From assembly GCF_029263575.1 (NCBI RefSeq), contig NZ_JAJUFV010000006.1, positions 1 to 43,790 on the forward strand: a stretch of 43,790 nt of DNA, given 5' to 3'. Origin of the DNA: Microbacterium sp. GTDB lineage: Bacteria > Actinomycetota > Actinomycetes > Actinomycetales > Microbacteriaceae. Position 1 is the first letter of the stretch, and each line of letters begins with the position of its first letter. Below, one piece after another: positions 14,045-22,813 of the stretch. The position numbers and the translations under genes were made by a program. The notes beneath the pieces are model-generated. The model was not told where the DNA came from, searched no databases, and worked only from the letters and a program-made list of their open reading frames with translations.

Positions 14045-15586
14045 GTGAGAGCAGCAGAGTTGCTGGATGACGCGTGCATTCGATGGGCGGATCGCGTGGC
14101 GTTTCGGGTGCCGGGGCGCGACGAGCTGTGGAGCTATGAGCGTGTTCGAGTCGAATCGGACGCGATCGCCGTTGGCTTGATTGCGGCGGGAATCGGGCTC
14201 GGTTCAGCGGTTGCCGTGCTCAGCCCCAATAAGCCTGAGGCGTTCATTGCTCAACTCGCTGTTCTGAAGACGGGAGCGGCGTATGTGCCGCTCAACGCGA
14301 AAGCGAAGCTGAGCGATTGGTTCGGGCTGACAAGGGCGACCAGTGCTACTGGCCTTCTGTTCGGTGCCGAGATGAGCGTTGCTGCCCAGGAGCTCGTGGA
14401 ACACAACCAGAATCTTGCTGTGCGCTTCTCGATAGGGGAGGTCGATGGCCTCACCTCGCTGGAAGACCTCGTCACTCGTCACCGAGGCGCGGTGCCCCCA
14501 CGGCTGCCCGACAATAGTGAGGATCCTTCGTGGATCGTCGGATCCGGGGGAACGACCGGGGTGCCGAAGGCCATCTGCGTGCCGCAGCGCGCCCTCGTTC
14601 TGCAGACCCTCGCGCTCCAGGCGCATCTACTGGACGCCGCACCGATTCATCTCGTTTCTGCGCCCCTCACGCATGCTGCCGGGGTGCTCACCTATCCGGT
14701 GTTCCTCCAAGGCGGCGAGACCATCGTCTTGGACGGCGCTCGCCCGGGGGAGATTCTCGCAGCAATCGAGAAGTATTCGGTGACCCAGATATTCATGCCC
14801 CCGACGGCTATTTATGCCATGCTGGCACACCCTCAGATCGGTGATTACGACTACTCCTCGTTGAGGTATTTCATCTACACAGCCGCGCCGATGTCGCCGT
14901 CCAAGCTCGAGGAGGCGCTCGAGGTGTTCGGGCCGGTGATGGCCCAGCTCTACGGGCAGGCGGAAGCGCCGACGGTATGCACATGGTTCAGCCCGGCCGA
15001 GCATGTGAAGGCCCTGAACGATCCGAGCCTCGCGCACCGGCTTTCGTCTGTGGGGCGGCCGTCGTCGGTCGCTTCGGTGCGGGTCGTCGATGACAACGGT
15101 GATCCGCTTCCGACTGGCGAGACCGGTGAAATCGCGGTGAAGACTCAGCTGCGCTTCATCGGTTATATCGGTGCACCGGAGGAGACGGCGAAGCTCGAAG
15201 CGAATGACGGTTATATGCGCACGGGCGACATCGGTCATATCGATGCCGACGGTTTCGTCTACATCACGGATCGCGCTCGCGACATGATCATCACGGGTGG
15301 GTTCAATGTCTTCCCGAGCAATGTCGAGAAGGTGATCTGGACGCACCCTTCGGTGGAGGACTGTGCAGTGATCGGTCTTCCGCACAGCCACTGGGGTGAG
15401 GCAGTGACGGCTGTCATCGAGCTCAAGCCGGGTGCAGAAGAGGCTACTGAAGAGATCATGGCCCTGTGTCATCAGCAGCTCGGCCCCGTTCAGACGCCGA
15501 AGTCGGTCATCTATGACTCGCTTCCCCGTAGTGCGGTCGGAAAGGTACTCAAACGAGATCTCCGGCAGAAGTACGCCAGCGGATAG
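14045..15586 (+). CDS. Class I acyl-CoA synthetase (AMP-forming)
   Basis: A 513-residue ANL-superfamily ligase that adenylates a carboxylic acid and transfers it to CoA. Visible core motifs: GSGGTTGVPKAIC (phosphate-binding A3), YGQAEAP (A5), YMRTGDIGHIDADGFVYITDRARDMIITGGFNVFPSNVE (A7-A8 hinge) and the A10 lysine in PRSAVGKVLKRDLR. It starts with GTG 14045 after GAGGTGAAGCC. It would activate the acid brought in by the TRAP system next door. Sequence alone does not distinguish aromatic, alicyclic or fatty acid substrates. Confidence 0.9.
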   Translation: MRAAELLDDACIRWADRVAFRVPGRDELWSYERVRVESDAIAVGLIAAGIGLGSAVAVLSPNKPEAFIAQLAVLKTGAAYVPLNAKAKLSDWFGLTRATSATGLLFGAEMSVAAQELVEHNQNLAVRFSIGEVDGLTSLEDLVTRHRGAVPPRLPDNSEDPSWIVGSGGTTGVPKAICVPQRALVLQTLALQAHLLDAAPIHLVSAPLTHAAGVLTYPVFLQGGETIVLDGARPGEILAAIEKYSVTQIFMPPTAIYAMLAHPQIGDYDYSSLRYFIYTAAPMSPSKLEEALEVFGPVMAQLYGQAEAPTVCTWFSPAEHVKALNDPSLAHRLSSVGRPSSVASVRVVDDNGDPLPTGETGEIAVKTQLRFIGYIGAPEETAKLEANDGYMRTGDIGHIDADGFVYITDRARDMIITGGFNVFPSNVEKVIWTHPSVEDCAVIGLPHSHWGEAVTAVIELKPGAEEATEEIMALCHQQLGPVQTPKSVIYDSLPRSAVGKVLKRDLRQKYASG

Positions 15587-15622
15587 TCCGCTCAAACCAC
15601 AAATGAATATAAGTCAAAATCA

Positions 15623-15683
15623 ATTTACTAATGCGCGTATCCTATGCGGCTACTTCCAAGACAGTTTGCGGGCATTAGTGAAA
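15623..15683. promoter_or_regulatory. Facing pair of operator-like sites (2a/2b) before the TRAP genes
   Basis: ATTTACTAATGC (15623-15634) and GCATTAGTGAAA (15672-15683) face each other across 37 nt in an AT-rich 184-bp intergenic region. The first, inverted, is GCATTAGTAAAT, the island core minus one A. A possible -10 TATCCT (15638-15643) lies between them. A third partial copy, CAATTTACGAGG, follows at 15686. Confidence 0.5.
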
Positions 15684-15770
15684 CTCAATTTACGAGGGTC
15701 TCGATGACGATACACTCGTTCCGGGCAGCACATCAACAGTGCCCTGGCCGGCCGAAGGAAAGAGAAGAGC

Positions 15771-16994
15771 ATGCGGATTTCACACATCTTGGGCGGAACG
15801 AGCGCAGCGATGGCGCTGTTGCTCCTGACGAGTTGCGCGGGAACAGCGGGGACAGCCGGCGGCGGCGATGACGAGCGTCCGTTGATCGATCTGACGGTCG
15901 CCCACCACGTGGGAGAAACTACCCAGGTCGGAGCGGCAAGTCACGCCTTCATCGATGCTCTCGAGGAATATTACGACGGCGAAGTCGCCGTCGAGTGGTA
16001 CTGGTCCGGTGCTCTCGCGGGTACAGGTCCGGAGATTCTTGACGCACTCGCAGACGGACGCGCATCGCTTTCGACGGTGCCGCCCGCGTACTGGCCGGAG
16101 AAGATGCCACTGGCCGAATGGCTCGATCCGCTGCTGGCCACCCCCGGGGCCGCACCGCTTTCACCGGCGCTGGCGTCATTGATCGCGCACACCGAGGCGC
16201 TGAAATTGCCGCAGCTTGAGGAGGAGTTCGCCAAAGAGGGCGTGACGATGCTCACTGCGACGACGAACGACTACTACTACCTGTTCTGCAACCGACCGAT
16301 CAACAACTTGGCCGATGCGAAGGGCGCCATCGTCCGGGCAGGCACGCGCACGCAGGTAGGTGAGATCGAAGCGCTGGGGATGACCCCGGCAACCATCGAA
16401 TGGGGAGAGCTGTTCGAGGGGCTTCAGCGCGGGACCGTTGACTGCGCCGCGATGCCCATTGCCGGAGCCGCAGACATCGGGGCGTTGGATGTCGCTCCAT
16501 ACGTCATGATGGTGCCGCTTTCGCCCGCCGTCATTCCGGTGTTCATGAACACCGCACAGCTCGAGTCGCTTCCGGAGGATGTGCAGGAGTGGATCCGCAC
16601 CGAAGGCGCAGCCGTGTATGCGGAGGCATTTGTGGCCGAGCAGATCAATCAGAGCCACGCCGCATTTGCCGAGGGTGGCGCTTACGTGTCGGGAGACGGC
16701 GTTGAAGTCATCGTTCCGAACGACATGATCGCCGAGCTGGCGCAATATCGCGAGGATCAGTATGCGACTCTTGCCGAGCTCGCCCCCGCGTCGGTAGAAG
16801 ACCCGCAGGCCATCGTCGATGGCTACCTGAAGACGGTGGATGACGCGATGGAGCTCTACGCCGACGTGACGGGAATCTCAGCGGAAGATCTCGATACCAC
16901 GGAAGCGACTATCGCGGCGATCCAGGATATGCCAGCGGAAGCGACGGCCGAGGCCTTCGCCCGCAAGCTTCTAGACGTTCTCAGCTCGCGATAA
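15771..16994 (+). CDS. TRAP transporter solute-binding lipoprotein (DctP-type)
   Basis: A 407-residue extracytoplasmic binding protein. The signal peptide ends in the lipobox LLTSCAG (lipidated C22), so it is membrane-tethered. The mature protein has the DctP fold signature, including IVRAGTRTQVGEIEALGM, where an Arg typically pairs with the ligand carboxylate, and a long hinge helix in the C-terminal half. It delivers an organic acid to the DctQ/DctM pair encoded 30 nt downstream. Start ATG 15771 follows GAAAGAGAAGAGC. Its own promoter region carries two operator-like sites. Confidence 0.9.
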   Translation: MRISHILGGTSAAMALLLLTSCAGTAGTAGGGDDERPLIDLTVAHHVGETTQVGAASHAFIDALEEYYDGEVAVEWYWSGALAGTGPEILDALADGRASLSTVPPAYWPEKMPLAEWLDPLLATPGAAPLSPALASLIAHTEALKLPQLEEEFAKEGVTMLTATTNDYYYLFCNRPINNLADAKGAIVRAGTRTQVGEIEALGMTPATIEWGELFEGLQRGTVDCAAMPIAGAADIGALDVAPYVMMVPLSPAVIPVFMNTAQLESLPEDVQEWIRTEGAAVYAEAFVAEQINQSHAAFAEGGAYVSGDGVEVIVPNDMIAELAQYREDQYATLAELAPASVEDPQAIVDGYLKTVDDAMELYADVTGISAEDLDTTEATIAAIQDMPAEATAEAFARKLLDVLSSR

Positions 16995-17023
16995 CGGGCC
17001 TCGGTCCTTGCCAGGGAGTGGAA

Positions 17024-17620
17024 ATGACCAAGATTCGTGCCGTCCTTCTTCGGATGCTCAGCGCAACCGCGGTGGTGATCACCGGTGTCATGATGGTTCA
17101 CATCACGGCCAATGCCGTGATGCGCCAATTGCTTCGGGAGCCGTTGCCCTCGACGAACGAGATCGTCGGATACTGGGAGCTACCTCTGGTGGCGCTTCTC
17201 GGGTTGCTCGCGGCCCAGCTTCGGCGTGACCACATCGAAGTCTCGCTCTTCGTGTCGAGACTGCCACGCCAGACTCGTACTCAGTTCGCGATTCTGTCAT
17301 CGCTTCTGGTGGCGTCGCTCAGCGTCGGGTTCGCCTGGTTCGGACTTGTCAAAGCGTTGGAGGATATGACCCTCGGCGTCACAGCAGGCGTCTCTTATCT
17401 CCCTATCTGGCCAGTGACCATCTTCGTGCCGATTGTGTTCGCGACCCTGGCTGTGCTGTGCGTCATGGACATCATCGAGCTGCTGAGAGGCGTCAGCGTG
17501 TTGAGCGATGCAGATGACGAGAGCATCGTCACCTCCTCGCAAAACGCCGAAGAGAATGCGTCCGAGTTCCCCGTACACGGTTTCGCAGAGGACATCGATC
17601 AGTCGAAAGCAGGACGGTGA
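17024..17620 (+). CDS. TRAP transporter small permease (DctQ-type)
   Basis: A 198-residue four-helix membrane protein: hydrophobic stretches lie near the N-terminus (AVVITGVMMVHITANAVM), around LPLVALLGLLAAQ, AILSSLLVASLSVGFAWFGLV and PVTIFVPIVFATLAVLCVMDIIELL. The R-R-D-H-I-E motif (LRRDHIEVSLF) is typical of DctQ. ATG 17024 is preferred over the track GTG 17018, which lies within the GGGAG ribosome-binding site. An acidic tail extends ~35 residues past the last helix. Its stop overlaps the next start (TGATG). Confidence 0.9.
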   Translation: MTKIRAVLLRMLSATAVVITGVMMVHITANAVMRQLLREPLPSTNEIVGYWELPLVALLGLLAAQLRRDHIEVSLFVSRLPRQTRTQFAILSSLLVASLSVGFAWFGLVKALEDMTLGVTAGVSYLPIWPVTIFVPIVFATLAVLCVMDIIELLRGVSVLSDADDESIVTSSQNAEENASEFPVHGFAEDIDQSKAGR

Positions 17621-19155
17621 TGGCGTCGACCACTCCTACGCAGCTCGCTCCGGATGCGGAGCACACGGTCAAGACCTCAACTTTCGCGGTTGCGCTCTTC
17701 GGGGCACCGGGCAAACGCGGACCCAAGGGAACGATCGCCTGGGTGGTGTTCCTCATCCTCACTGCGGGATCGCTGGCCGCACTGTTCGCGAGCCCGACGA
17801 AGCCTCTCGCTGGTGTTGCCGTCATCGCTCTCATGCTCGTGATGCTGTTCTTCAAGATTCCGGTTGCCGTGGCGCTCGCTGTTCCCAGTCTGATCGGGGT
17901 ATACGCAGTCTCGGGTATCCCGGCTACGGTGAACCTCCTCAGCAGCGCCCCGTACAGCGCGGTGTCGAAGTGGGCAATGGCCGTCGTGCCGATGTTCATC
18001 TTCATGGGGATGGCCCTCGGCGAATCCGGGATTACGACGAAGATCTATCAATTCACGGATAAATGGTTCGGCTGGCTCCCCGGCGGCGCTGGAATCGGTA
18101 CGACCGCGGCGGGCATCGGGCTTTCGTCAGTGAGTGGTTCCACGCTGGGAATGACGTACACGCTGGGCCGGGCCGGTATCCCGGAGATGCTGAGGGCCGG
18201 CTATCACCGGAGGATTGCCCTCGGCGTCGTCATCGTGGCCGGACTTCCCGGGATGCTCATCCCCCCGAGCGTTCTCCTTGTGGTTTACGCCGGTATCGCC
18301 GAGGTTCCCGTAGGGCCGCAGCTTCTGGCCGGCACTCTGCCGGGGATCCTGCTCGGTGTCACGTTTGCACTCTTCTTGCTGTGCCTGAGTTTGATGAAGC
18401 CCGCGTGGGTGGGGCGCGACAAGAGCCAACCGCGCCCTCAGGCGTCGACCATGCGCGAGCGGCTGCTCGCGCTGCGTGACATCTGGGGCCTGCCTGTCAT
18501 CGTCTTCGTGCTGTTCGGCGGAATGTTCTCGGGGCTGTTCACCGCCACGGATGCGGGTGCTGCCGCCGCTTTCGCCACCCTGTTGCTGACGCTGTGGTTG
18601 CGTCGCGGCAACAAGCCATGGGCCGCTGTAGCGAGGGCGGCGGTCTCCACCGTCTCGGCGACGGGTGTGATCTTCTTCATCCTCATCGGTGCGGAGATGC
18701 TCACCCGCCTTCTTGCGGTGACAGGTCTCGCGCAGTTGATGACGGACAGCATCACCGGTCTCGGACTCTCACGCGTTGCGTTCCTCGTCATTCTGGTTGT
18801 GCTCTACCTCTTTATGGGCATGTTCTTCGACACGTTCTCGATGATGCTGCTGACAGTTCCGATTCTGTTGCCTGTCCTTGCTGAGCTCGACGTAAATCCG
18901 CTGTGGTTAGGGGTCTTCGTCGTGCTGCTTGCCGAGATCGGGCAGCTGACGCCGCCGCTCGGAGTGCTCTCGTTCGTGCTGCACGGTCTTGCCCAGGACC
19001 CCAAGGTGAATCTCGGCCAGAAGATCACGCTGATCGACGTCTTCGTGGCTGTGCTGTACTTCTTGCCGATCGTGCTGCTGTTCGTCATTGCGCTCATCGC
19101 GTTCCCTGAGCTGGCCACCTGGCTTCCAGATCTGGCGCAAGGGGGAATGCCGTGA
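17620..19155 (+). CDS. TRAP transporter large permease (DctM-type)
   Basis: A 511-residue, roughly 12-13-helix permease, the transport subunit that uses an ion gradient to import the acid. DctM signatures include IPVAVALAVPSLIGVYAV, VPMFIFMGMALGESG, TAAGIGLSSVSGSTLGMTYTLGRAGIPEML, GLPGMLIPPSVLLVVYAGIAE and LTPPLGVLSFVLHG. It carries an extra ~55-residue N-terminal segment with one additional hydrophobic stretch. Coupled to dctQ by TGATG, and its stop overlaps the GTG of the tandem TetR gene, placing the regulator in the same transcript. Confidence 0.93.
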   Translation: MASTTPTQLAPDAEHTVKTSTFAVALFGAPGKRGPKGTIAWVVFLILTAGSLAALFASPTKPLAGVAVIALMLVMLFFKIPVAVALAVPSLIGVYAVSGIPATVNLLSSAPYSAVSKWAMAVVPMFIFMGMALGESGITTKIYQFTDKWFGWLPGGAGIGTTAAGIGLSSVSGSTLGMTYTLGRAGIPEMLRAGYHRRIALGVVIVAGLPGMLIPPSVLLVVYAGIAEVPVGPQLLAGTLPGILLGVTFALFLLCLSLMKPAWVGRDKSQPRPQASTMRERLLALRDIWGLPVIVFVLFGGMFSGLFTATDAGAAAAFATLLLTLWLRRGNKPWAAVARAAVSTVSATGVIFFILIGAEMLTRLLAVTGLAQLMTDSITGLGLSRVAFLVILVVLYLFMGMFFDTFSMMLLTVPILLPVLAELDVNPLWLGVFVVLLAEIGQLTPPLGVLSFVLHGLAQDPKVNLGQKITLIDVFVAVLYFLPIVLLFVIALIAFPELATWLPDLAQGGMP

Positions 19156-20360
19156 CCGCTCGAAAGCGCGCTATGCCGACTAAAATGACGCGAATGAGTC
19201 AGAGCGCAGGGCCGCCGAAACGTCGGCCGCGTGGCCGCAAACAAGACATCCTCGATGCTGCGCGGGGACTCTTCGTCGAATTCGGCTACCCCAACGTCTC
19301 GATGGCGACGATTGCCGAGCAGGTCGACATCACGGCCGGGGCGCTTTATCGTCACTATTCGAACAAGGCCGCCCTGTTGGAAGCCGTCTTCGAAGACGGC
19401 TTCCAGCTTCTGATTGTGCCGTCGACGAGCGGGAGCATCGATGAGTTCTTCGACGACGCTGTCCGGCGCGACCTCGAGGGCAAGTACATCGCGGAACTCT
19501 GGCGGAGCGAGGCCCGTTATCTTCCTGCCGAGTCGCAGGAAGTTTTTCGTGCTCGGCTGCTGAATTGGACAAAGTGTTTTTCGGAGATGTTGCTGCACCA
19601 GAGATCGGATCTGTCGCCGATTCAATCGCAGATGATTGCATGGGCCGTGCAATCAACGCTCGTGCGGCCACAGGTCGTGCGCTCTGGCCTGAGCAATGAG
19701 CACGCGCGAGAGATGGTACTCGGTGCTCTCGGAGCCATCGGGGACGTCGAGTTGCTGCCGTTCGGCGAACGAGACAGTTCAGGCGAAGAGAACATTCCCG
19801 CCGTTCATTCCACACGCGAGCGTCTGCTGTTGGCGGCTGTCCAGCACTTCGGTGAGAACGGGTTCCGCGCGTCCTCGATCATTGAGATCGGGACCACGGC
19901 GGGTGTAACCGGACCAAATCTCTATGGCCATTTCGCCGACAAAAAGGCCCTCTTCCTGGAGGCGTTCATGCGAGGTGTGCATGCCTCCTGGATTGCGATG
20001 AATCGCGCAGTTACTGCCTCGCAAACCGCTGAGGAGCGCGTGTGGAACGTTGCTCGAGAGCATGTGAACCTCGACAAGCTGTGGACCCAAGTGCGACTGA
20101 ACGTCACGCTGGATGATGATGCGATCAGGGCTTACATGATCCGCGAGCAGTCCGAATACCTCTCCGAGTGGATTGAGATGCTGCGAACCGCGCGGCCCGA
20201 GTTCACCAAGCCTGAAGCGCACTTTCGGGTTCTGATGGCGTTCACCATCGTGGAGGATCTGCAGCGGACGAGGTTTCTCACACAACGCCGGGGGTTCCGT
20301 GAGAACCTCGCACGCCTGGTGGCTGCTGTGATGCTTGATCATTACTCGACTGATCGTTAG
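19152..20360 (+). CDS. Tandem TetR-family regulator (two DNA-binding domains)
   Basis: A 402-residue protein made of two TetR units. The first HTH is at residues ~31-80 (ILDAARGLFVEFGYPNVSMATIAEQVDITAGALYRHYSNKAAL); its ligand-type helical domain follows to ~205. A second complete HTH is at ~221-270 (RLLLAAVQHFGENGFRASSIIEIGTTAGVTGPNLYGHFADKKALF) with another helical domain to the end. Ordinary TetR proteins are ~200 residues with one HTH. GTG 19152 overlaps the dctM stop and has GGGGGAA upstream. As the only regulator in the island it probably controls the operators at 12820, 15623-15683 and 20433-20624, with an acyl-CoA as likely ligand (inference). Confidence 0.88.
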   Translation: MTARKRAMPTKMTRMSQSAGPPKRRPRGRKQDILDAARGLFVEFGYPNVSMATIAEQVDITAGALYRHYSNKAALLEAVFEDGFQLLIVPSTSGSIDEFFDDAVRRDLEGKYIAELWRSEARYLPAESQEVFRARLLNWTKCFSEMLLHQRSDLSPIQSQMIAWAVQSTLVRPQVVRSGLSNEHAREMVLGALGAIGDVELLPFGERDSSGEENIPAVHSTRERLLLAAVQHFGENGFRASSIIEIGTTAGVTGPNLYGHFADKKALFLEAFMRGVHASWIAMNRAVTASQTAEERVWNVAREHVNLDKLWTQVRLNVTLDDDAIRAYMIREQSEYLSEWIEMLRTARPEFTKPEAHFRVLMAFTIVEDLQRTRFLTQRRGFRENLARLVAAVMLDHYSTDR

Positions 20361-20432
20361 GCGGACTCGCGCGCGTAGCCCGTGAGCTTGCATCGGATCT
20401 CACGTGACCTTCAACGACGCGGAATCGTGAAT

Positions 20433-20450
20433 ACGCATTAAGTAAATCGT
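20433..20450. promoter_or_regulatory. Operator-like site 3a (SCP-x promoter region)
   Basis: ACGCATTAAGTAAATCGT has the symmetric skeleton ACG-nn-TTA-nn-TAA-nn-CGT, a full 18-bp dyad. It shares CATTAAGT(A/T)AAT with site 3b and is the best match to the island-wide core. Confidence 0.55.
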
Positions 20451-20603
20451 CACAAACTCGTATCAGGCGAGCTGTGACGCTTCGACTCATTCGATGCATT
20501 CGAGTTCGGCTATCGAAGCGCCCTTTCATGTGTAATGCCTGCGGAAAGACGCGCGAAACTCCTCGTTCTGCAGACTTTCCTTCGCCTGGATCGGCGCCGT
20601 GCG

Positions 20604-20624
20604 TTGACATTAAGTTAATTTCAA
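20604..20624. promoter_or_regulatory. Operator-like site 3b over the -35 of the SCP-x operon
   Basis: TTGACATTAAGTTAATTTCAA is a 21-bp palindrome with one mismatched pair. Its first six bases, TTGACA, are a consensus -35; weak -10 candidates (TAAGTA, TATGTA) follow at 20626-20635. Binding here would block RNA polymerase. Confidence 0.6.
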
Positions 20625-20672
20625 GTAAGTATGTATGTAGGTTTTGCGCATCGATCGAAGGAGGTCCTCGAA

Positions 20673-21866
20673 GTGATTGACGTTGTGGTGGGCGGCGTGG
20701 GAATGATTCCCTTCACGAAGCCGGGGCGAAGCGAGTCCTACGAGATCATGGGGGCGAAGGCCGTGCGCAACGCCCTCACGGATGCGGGCATCGACTACTC
20801 GTCGGTGCAACAGGCCTACGCAGGCTATGTCTACGGTGATTCAACGGCCGGGCAGGTTGCGCTGTACGGCGTGGGGATGACAGGCATCCCCATCGTCAAT
20901 GTCAACAACAACTGCTCGACAGGCTCGTCTGCGCTGTACTTGGCACGGCAGGCAGTTGCCTCTGGCGCGGTCGAATGCGCCCTCGCCGTGGGTTTCGAAC
21001 AGATGCGACCGGGAGCGCTGGGGACGCACTGGGACGACCGGACCTCGCCGCTGGGGAGTTTCAGCGACGCGATGGATTCGATTCAGGGTCTCACGCCCGA
21101 GGCTCCTATCGCTGCCCAGCTCTTCGGGGGAGGGGGACAAGCGTACATCGATGAGTACGACATGGATCCCTCCGTCTTCGCGCGGATTTCAGTGAAGGCG
21201 CGCACTCATGCAGCGAACAACCCCTACTCGGTTTTCCGCGATCCTGTCTCGTTGGACGACGTGCTCAACTCCCCGCAGATCTGGGGGCCGCTCACACGGC
21301 TGCAGTGCTGTCCACCCACGTGTGGAGCCGCCGCCGCCATTGTCATGAGCCGGGCATTCGCCGAGAAGCATGGCATCGATGCATCGATCGTGATTCGTGC
21401 GCAGGCCATGACGACTGATGATCCCTCGACGTACGAGTCAGGAGACATGCGCAAGGTCGTCGGGTACAACATGACCCAGGCGGCCGCGCGCCGGGTGTAT
21501 GAAGACAGCGGGGTCGACCCTCTCGACATCCCCGTTGTCGAGCTGCATGACTGCTTCACGACGAATGAGCTCCTGACCTACGAAGCGTTGGGGCTCACCC
21601 CGGAGGGGACAGCAGAGAAGTTCATCATGGACGGCGACAACACCTATGGTGGACGCGTCGTCACGAACCCCTCAGGGGGGTTGCTCTCCAAAGGGCATCC
21701 TCTGGGAGCGACCGGCCTTGCCCAGTGCACCGAACTTGTCTGGCAGCTGCGCGGTCAGGCGGCCGCACGTCAGGTGGACGGTGCGAAGGTTGCTCTGCAG
21801 CACAACCTCGGCCTCGGTGGTGCGTGCGTTGTGACTATGTATGAACACGTAGGCGCGCGCCGGTGA
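20673..21866 (+). CDS. SCP-x-type thiolase (lipid-transfer-like thiolase)
   Basis: A 397-residue thiolase of the SCP2/sterol-carrier-protein-x type. The active-site Cys is in VNNNCSTGSSAL (C81), with VVELHDCFTTNELL (His) and KGHPLGATGLAQ further on and the ending NLGLGGACVVTMYEH. Such enzymes cleave branched or ring-bearing 3-oxoacyl-CoAs; related actinobacterial proteins work in steroid side-chain degradation, often with a DUF35 partner that is absent here. GTG 20673, with AAGGAGGT 7 nt upstream, is chosen over the track ATG 20631, which lies in the promoter. The MaoC gene overlaps its stop. Confidence 0.88.
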   Translation: MIDVVVGGVGMIPFTKPGRSESYEIMGAKAVRNALTDAGIDYSSVQQAYAGYVYGDSTAGQVALYGVGMTGIPIVNVNNNCSTGSSALYLARQAVASGAVECALAVGFEQMRPGALGTHWDDRTSPLGSFSDAMDSIQGLTPEAPIAAQLFGGGGQAYIDEYDMDPSVFARISVKARTHAANNPYSVFRDPVSLDDVLNSPQIWGPLTRLQCCPPTCGAAAAIVMSRAFAEKHGIDASIVIRAQAMTTDDPSTYESGDMRKVVGYNMTQAAARRVYEDSGVDPLDIPVVELHDCFTTNELLTYEALGLTPEGTAEKFIMDGDNTYGGRVVTNPSGGLLSKGHPLGATGLAQCTELVWQLRGQAAARQVDGAKVALQHNLGLGGACVVTMYEHVGARR

Positions 21867-22333
21867 GCGGTCCATACGAATATGCCGTCGGGCGGACGTG
21901 GGAGCCGATCTCATTGCAGATCACTCGCAGTCGGCTTCGTTTCTTCGCGAAAGCGACCGGACAGACCGACCCCATCTATACCGACGTCGAGGCTGCTCAA
22001 CAGGCGGGGCATCCGGACCTTCCCGTACCGCCGACGTTCCTGTTCGGTGTGGACTTTGAAACAGAGGATCCGTTCGCGTGGTACGCCGAGCTGGAGATCG
22101 ATCTGCGGACAGTGCTGCACGGCGGTCAGGATTTCAGCTATCACAGGCTTGTTCATGCGGGAGAGACCATCACCGCGCATCCGCAGTTGCGCAAGACGTA
22201 CGACAAGCGAGGCGGGGCGCTCATCTTCCTGGAACGCGTCATCACGTATCGCGACGGCGAAGGAGAGACGGTGGCGGAGGCGACGACCACCGTGATCATT
22301 CCGTCGCAGCACACGGTCGAGGAGGCCCTATGA
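21863..22333 (+). CDS. MaoC N-terminal-type (FAS1-like) dehydratase
   Basis: A 156-residue hotdog-fold protein of the MaoC_dehydrat_N group: ITRSRLRFFAKATGQTDPIYTD at the start, VPPTFLFGVDFE, then LRTVLHGGQDFSYHRLVHAGETITAHPQL and a C-terminal strand series. It lacks the D-x-N-P-I-H catalytic motif that the next gene carries, so the two probably form a heteromeric enoyl-CoA hydratase, as in actinobacterial hydratases where one subunit is catalytic. GTG start overlaps the SCP-x stop. Confidence 0.85.
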   Translation: MSGPYEYAVGRTWEPISLQITRSRLRFFAKATGQTDPIYTDVEAAQQAGHPDLPVPPTFLFGVDFETEDPFAWYAELEIDLRTVLHGGQDFSYHRLVHAGETITAHPQLRKTYDKRGGALIFLERVITYRDGEGETVAEATTTVIIPSQHTVEEAL

Positions 22334-22740
22334 GGGCCACAGATTGGTCGATCGGAAAAGAGATCGGTCCCCTTGCTGTGAAGCCGATTTCTCGGACGAC
22401 GCTGGCCCTGTTTGCGGGTGCCTCTGGCGACCACAACCCGATTCATATCGACACTGATGTCGCCCGCTCCGCGGGGCTGGACGACGTCTTCGCTCAGGGG
22501 ATGCTCTCCATGGCATACCTCGGTCGACTTCTCACAGACCTCGTGCCCCAGGAGCAGTTGCGTCGCTTCGTGGTGCGTTTCACCGCGATCATACCCATCC
22601 ATGCAGCACCGATCTGCCGAGGCGTGGTGCGGGAGATTGAAGAGCGAGACGGTGAACGGCTTGCTCTGCTCTCTCTCACGGTGACGTTGGATAACGAAAC
22701 GACCGTACTGGTCGGTGAGGCCGAAATCGCGCTGGACTGA
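22330..22740 (+). CDS. MaoC-like enoyl-CoA hydratase (catalytic subunit)
   Basis: A 136-residue hotdog-fold hydratase. The hydratase-2 motif is intact at residues 30-41 (GASGDHNPIHID; D34 and H39 catalytic). It hydrates a 2-enoyl-CoA to the 3-hydroxyacyl-CoA. ATG 22330 overlaps the previous stop as ATGA and follows a GAGGAGG; the longer track frame from 22078 is a shadow in the preceding gene. With the upstream MaoC_N protein it likely makes the working enzyme of the island's beta-oxidation-like route. Confidence 0.88.
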   Translation: MRATDWSIGKEIGPLAVKPISRTTLALFAGASGDHNPIHIDTDVARSAGLDDVFAQGMLSMAYLGRLLTDLVPQEQLRRFVVRFTAIIPIHAAPICRGVVREIEERDGERLALLSLTVTLDNETTVLVGEAEIALD

Positions 22741-22813
22741 GGCGCGGAAGATCATTCACGAACAGCGCAGGCGACCAACGTCGGAGCACTGTGAACGAGG
22801 GAAGGAAAGCCCC

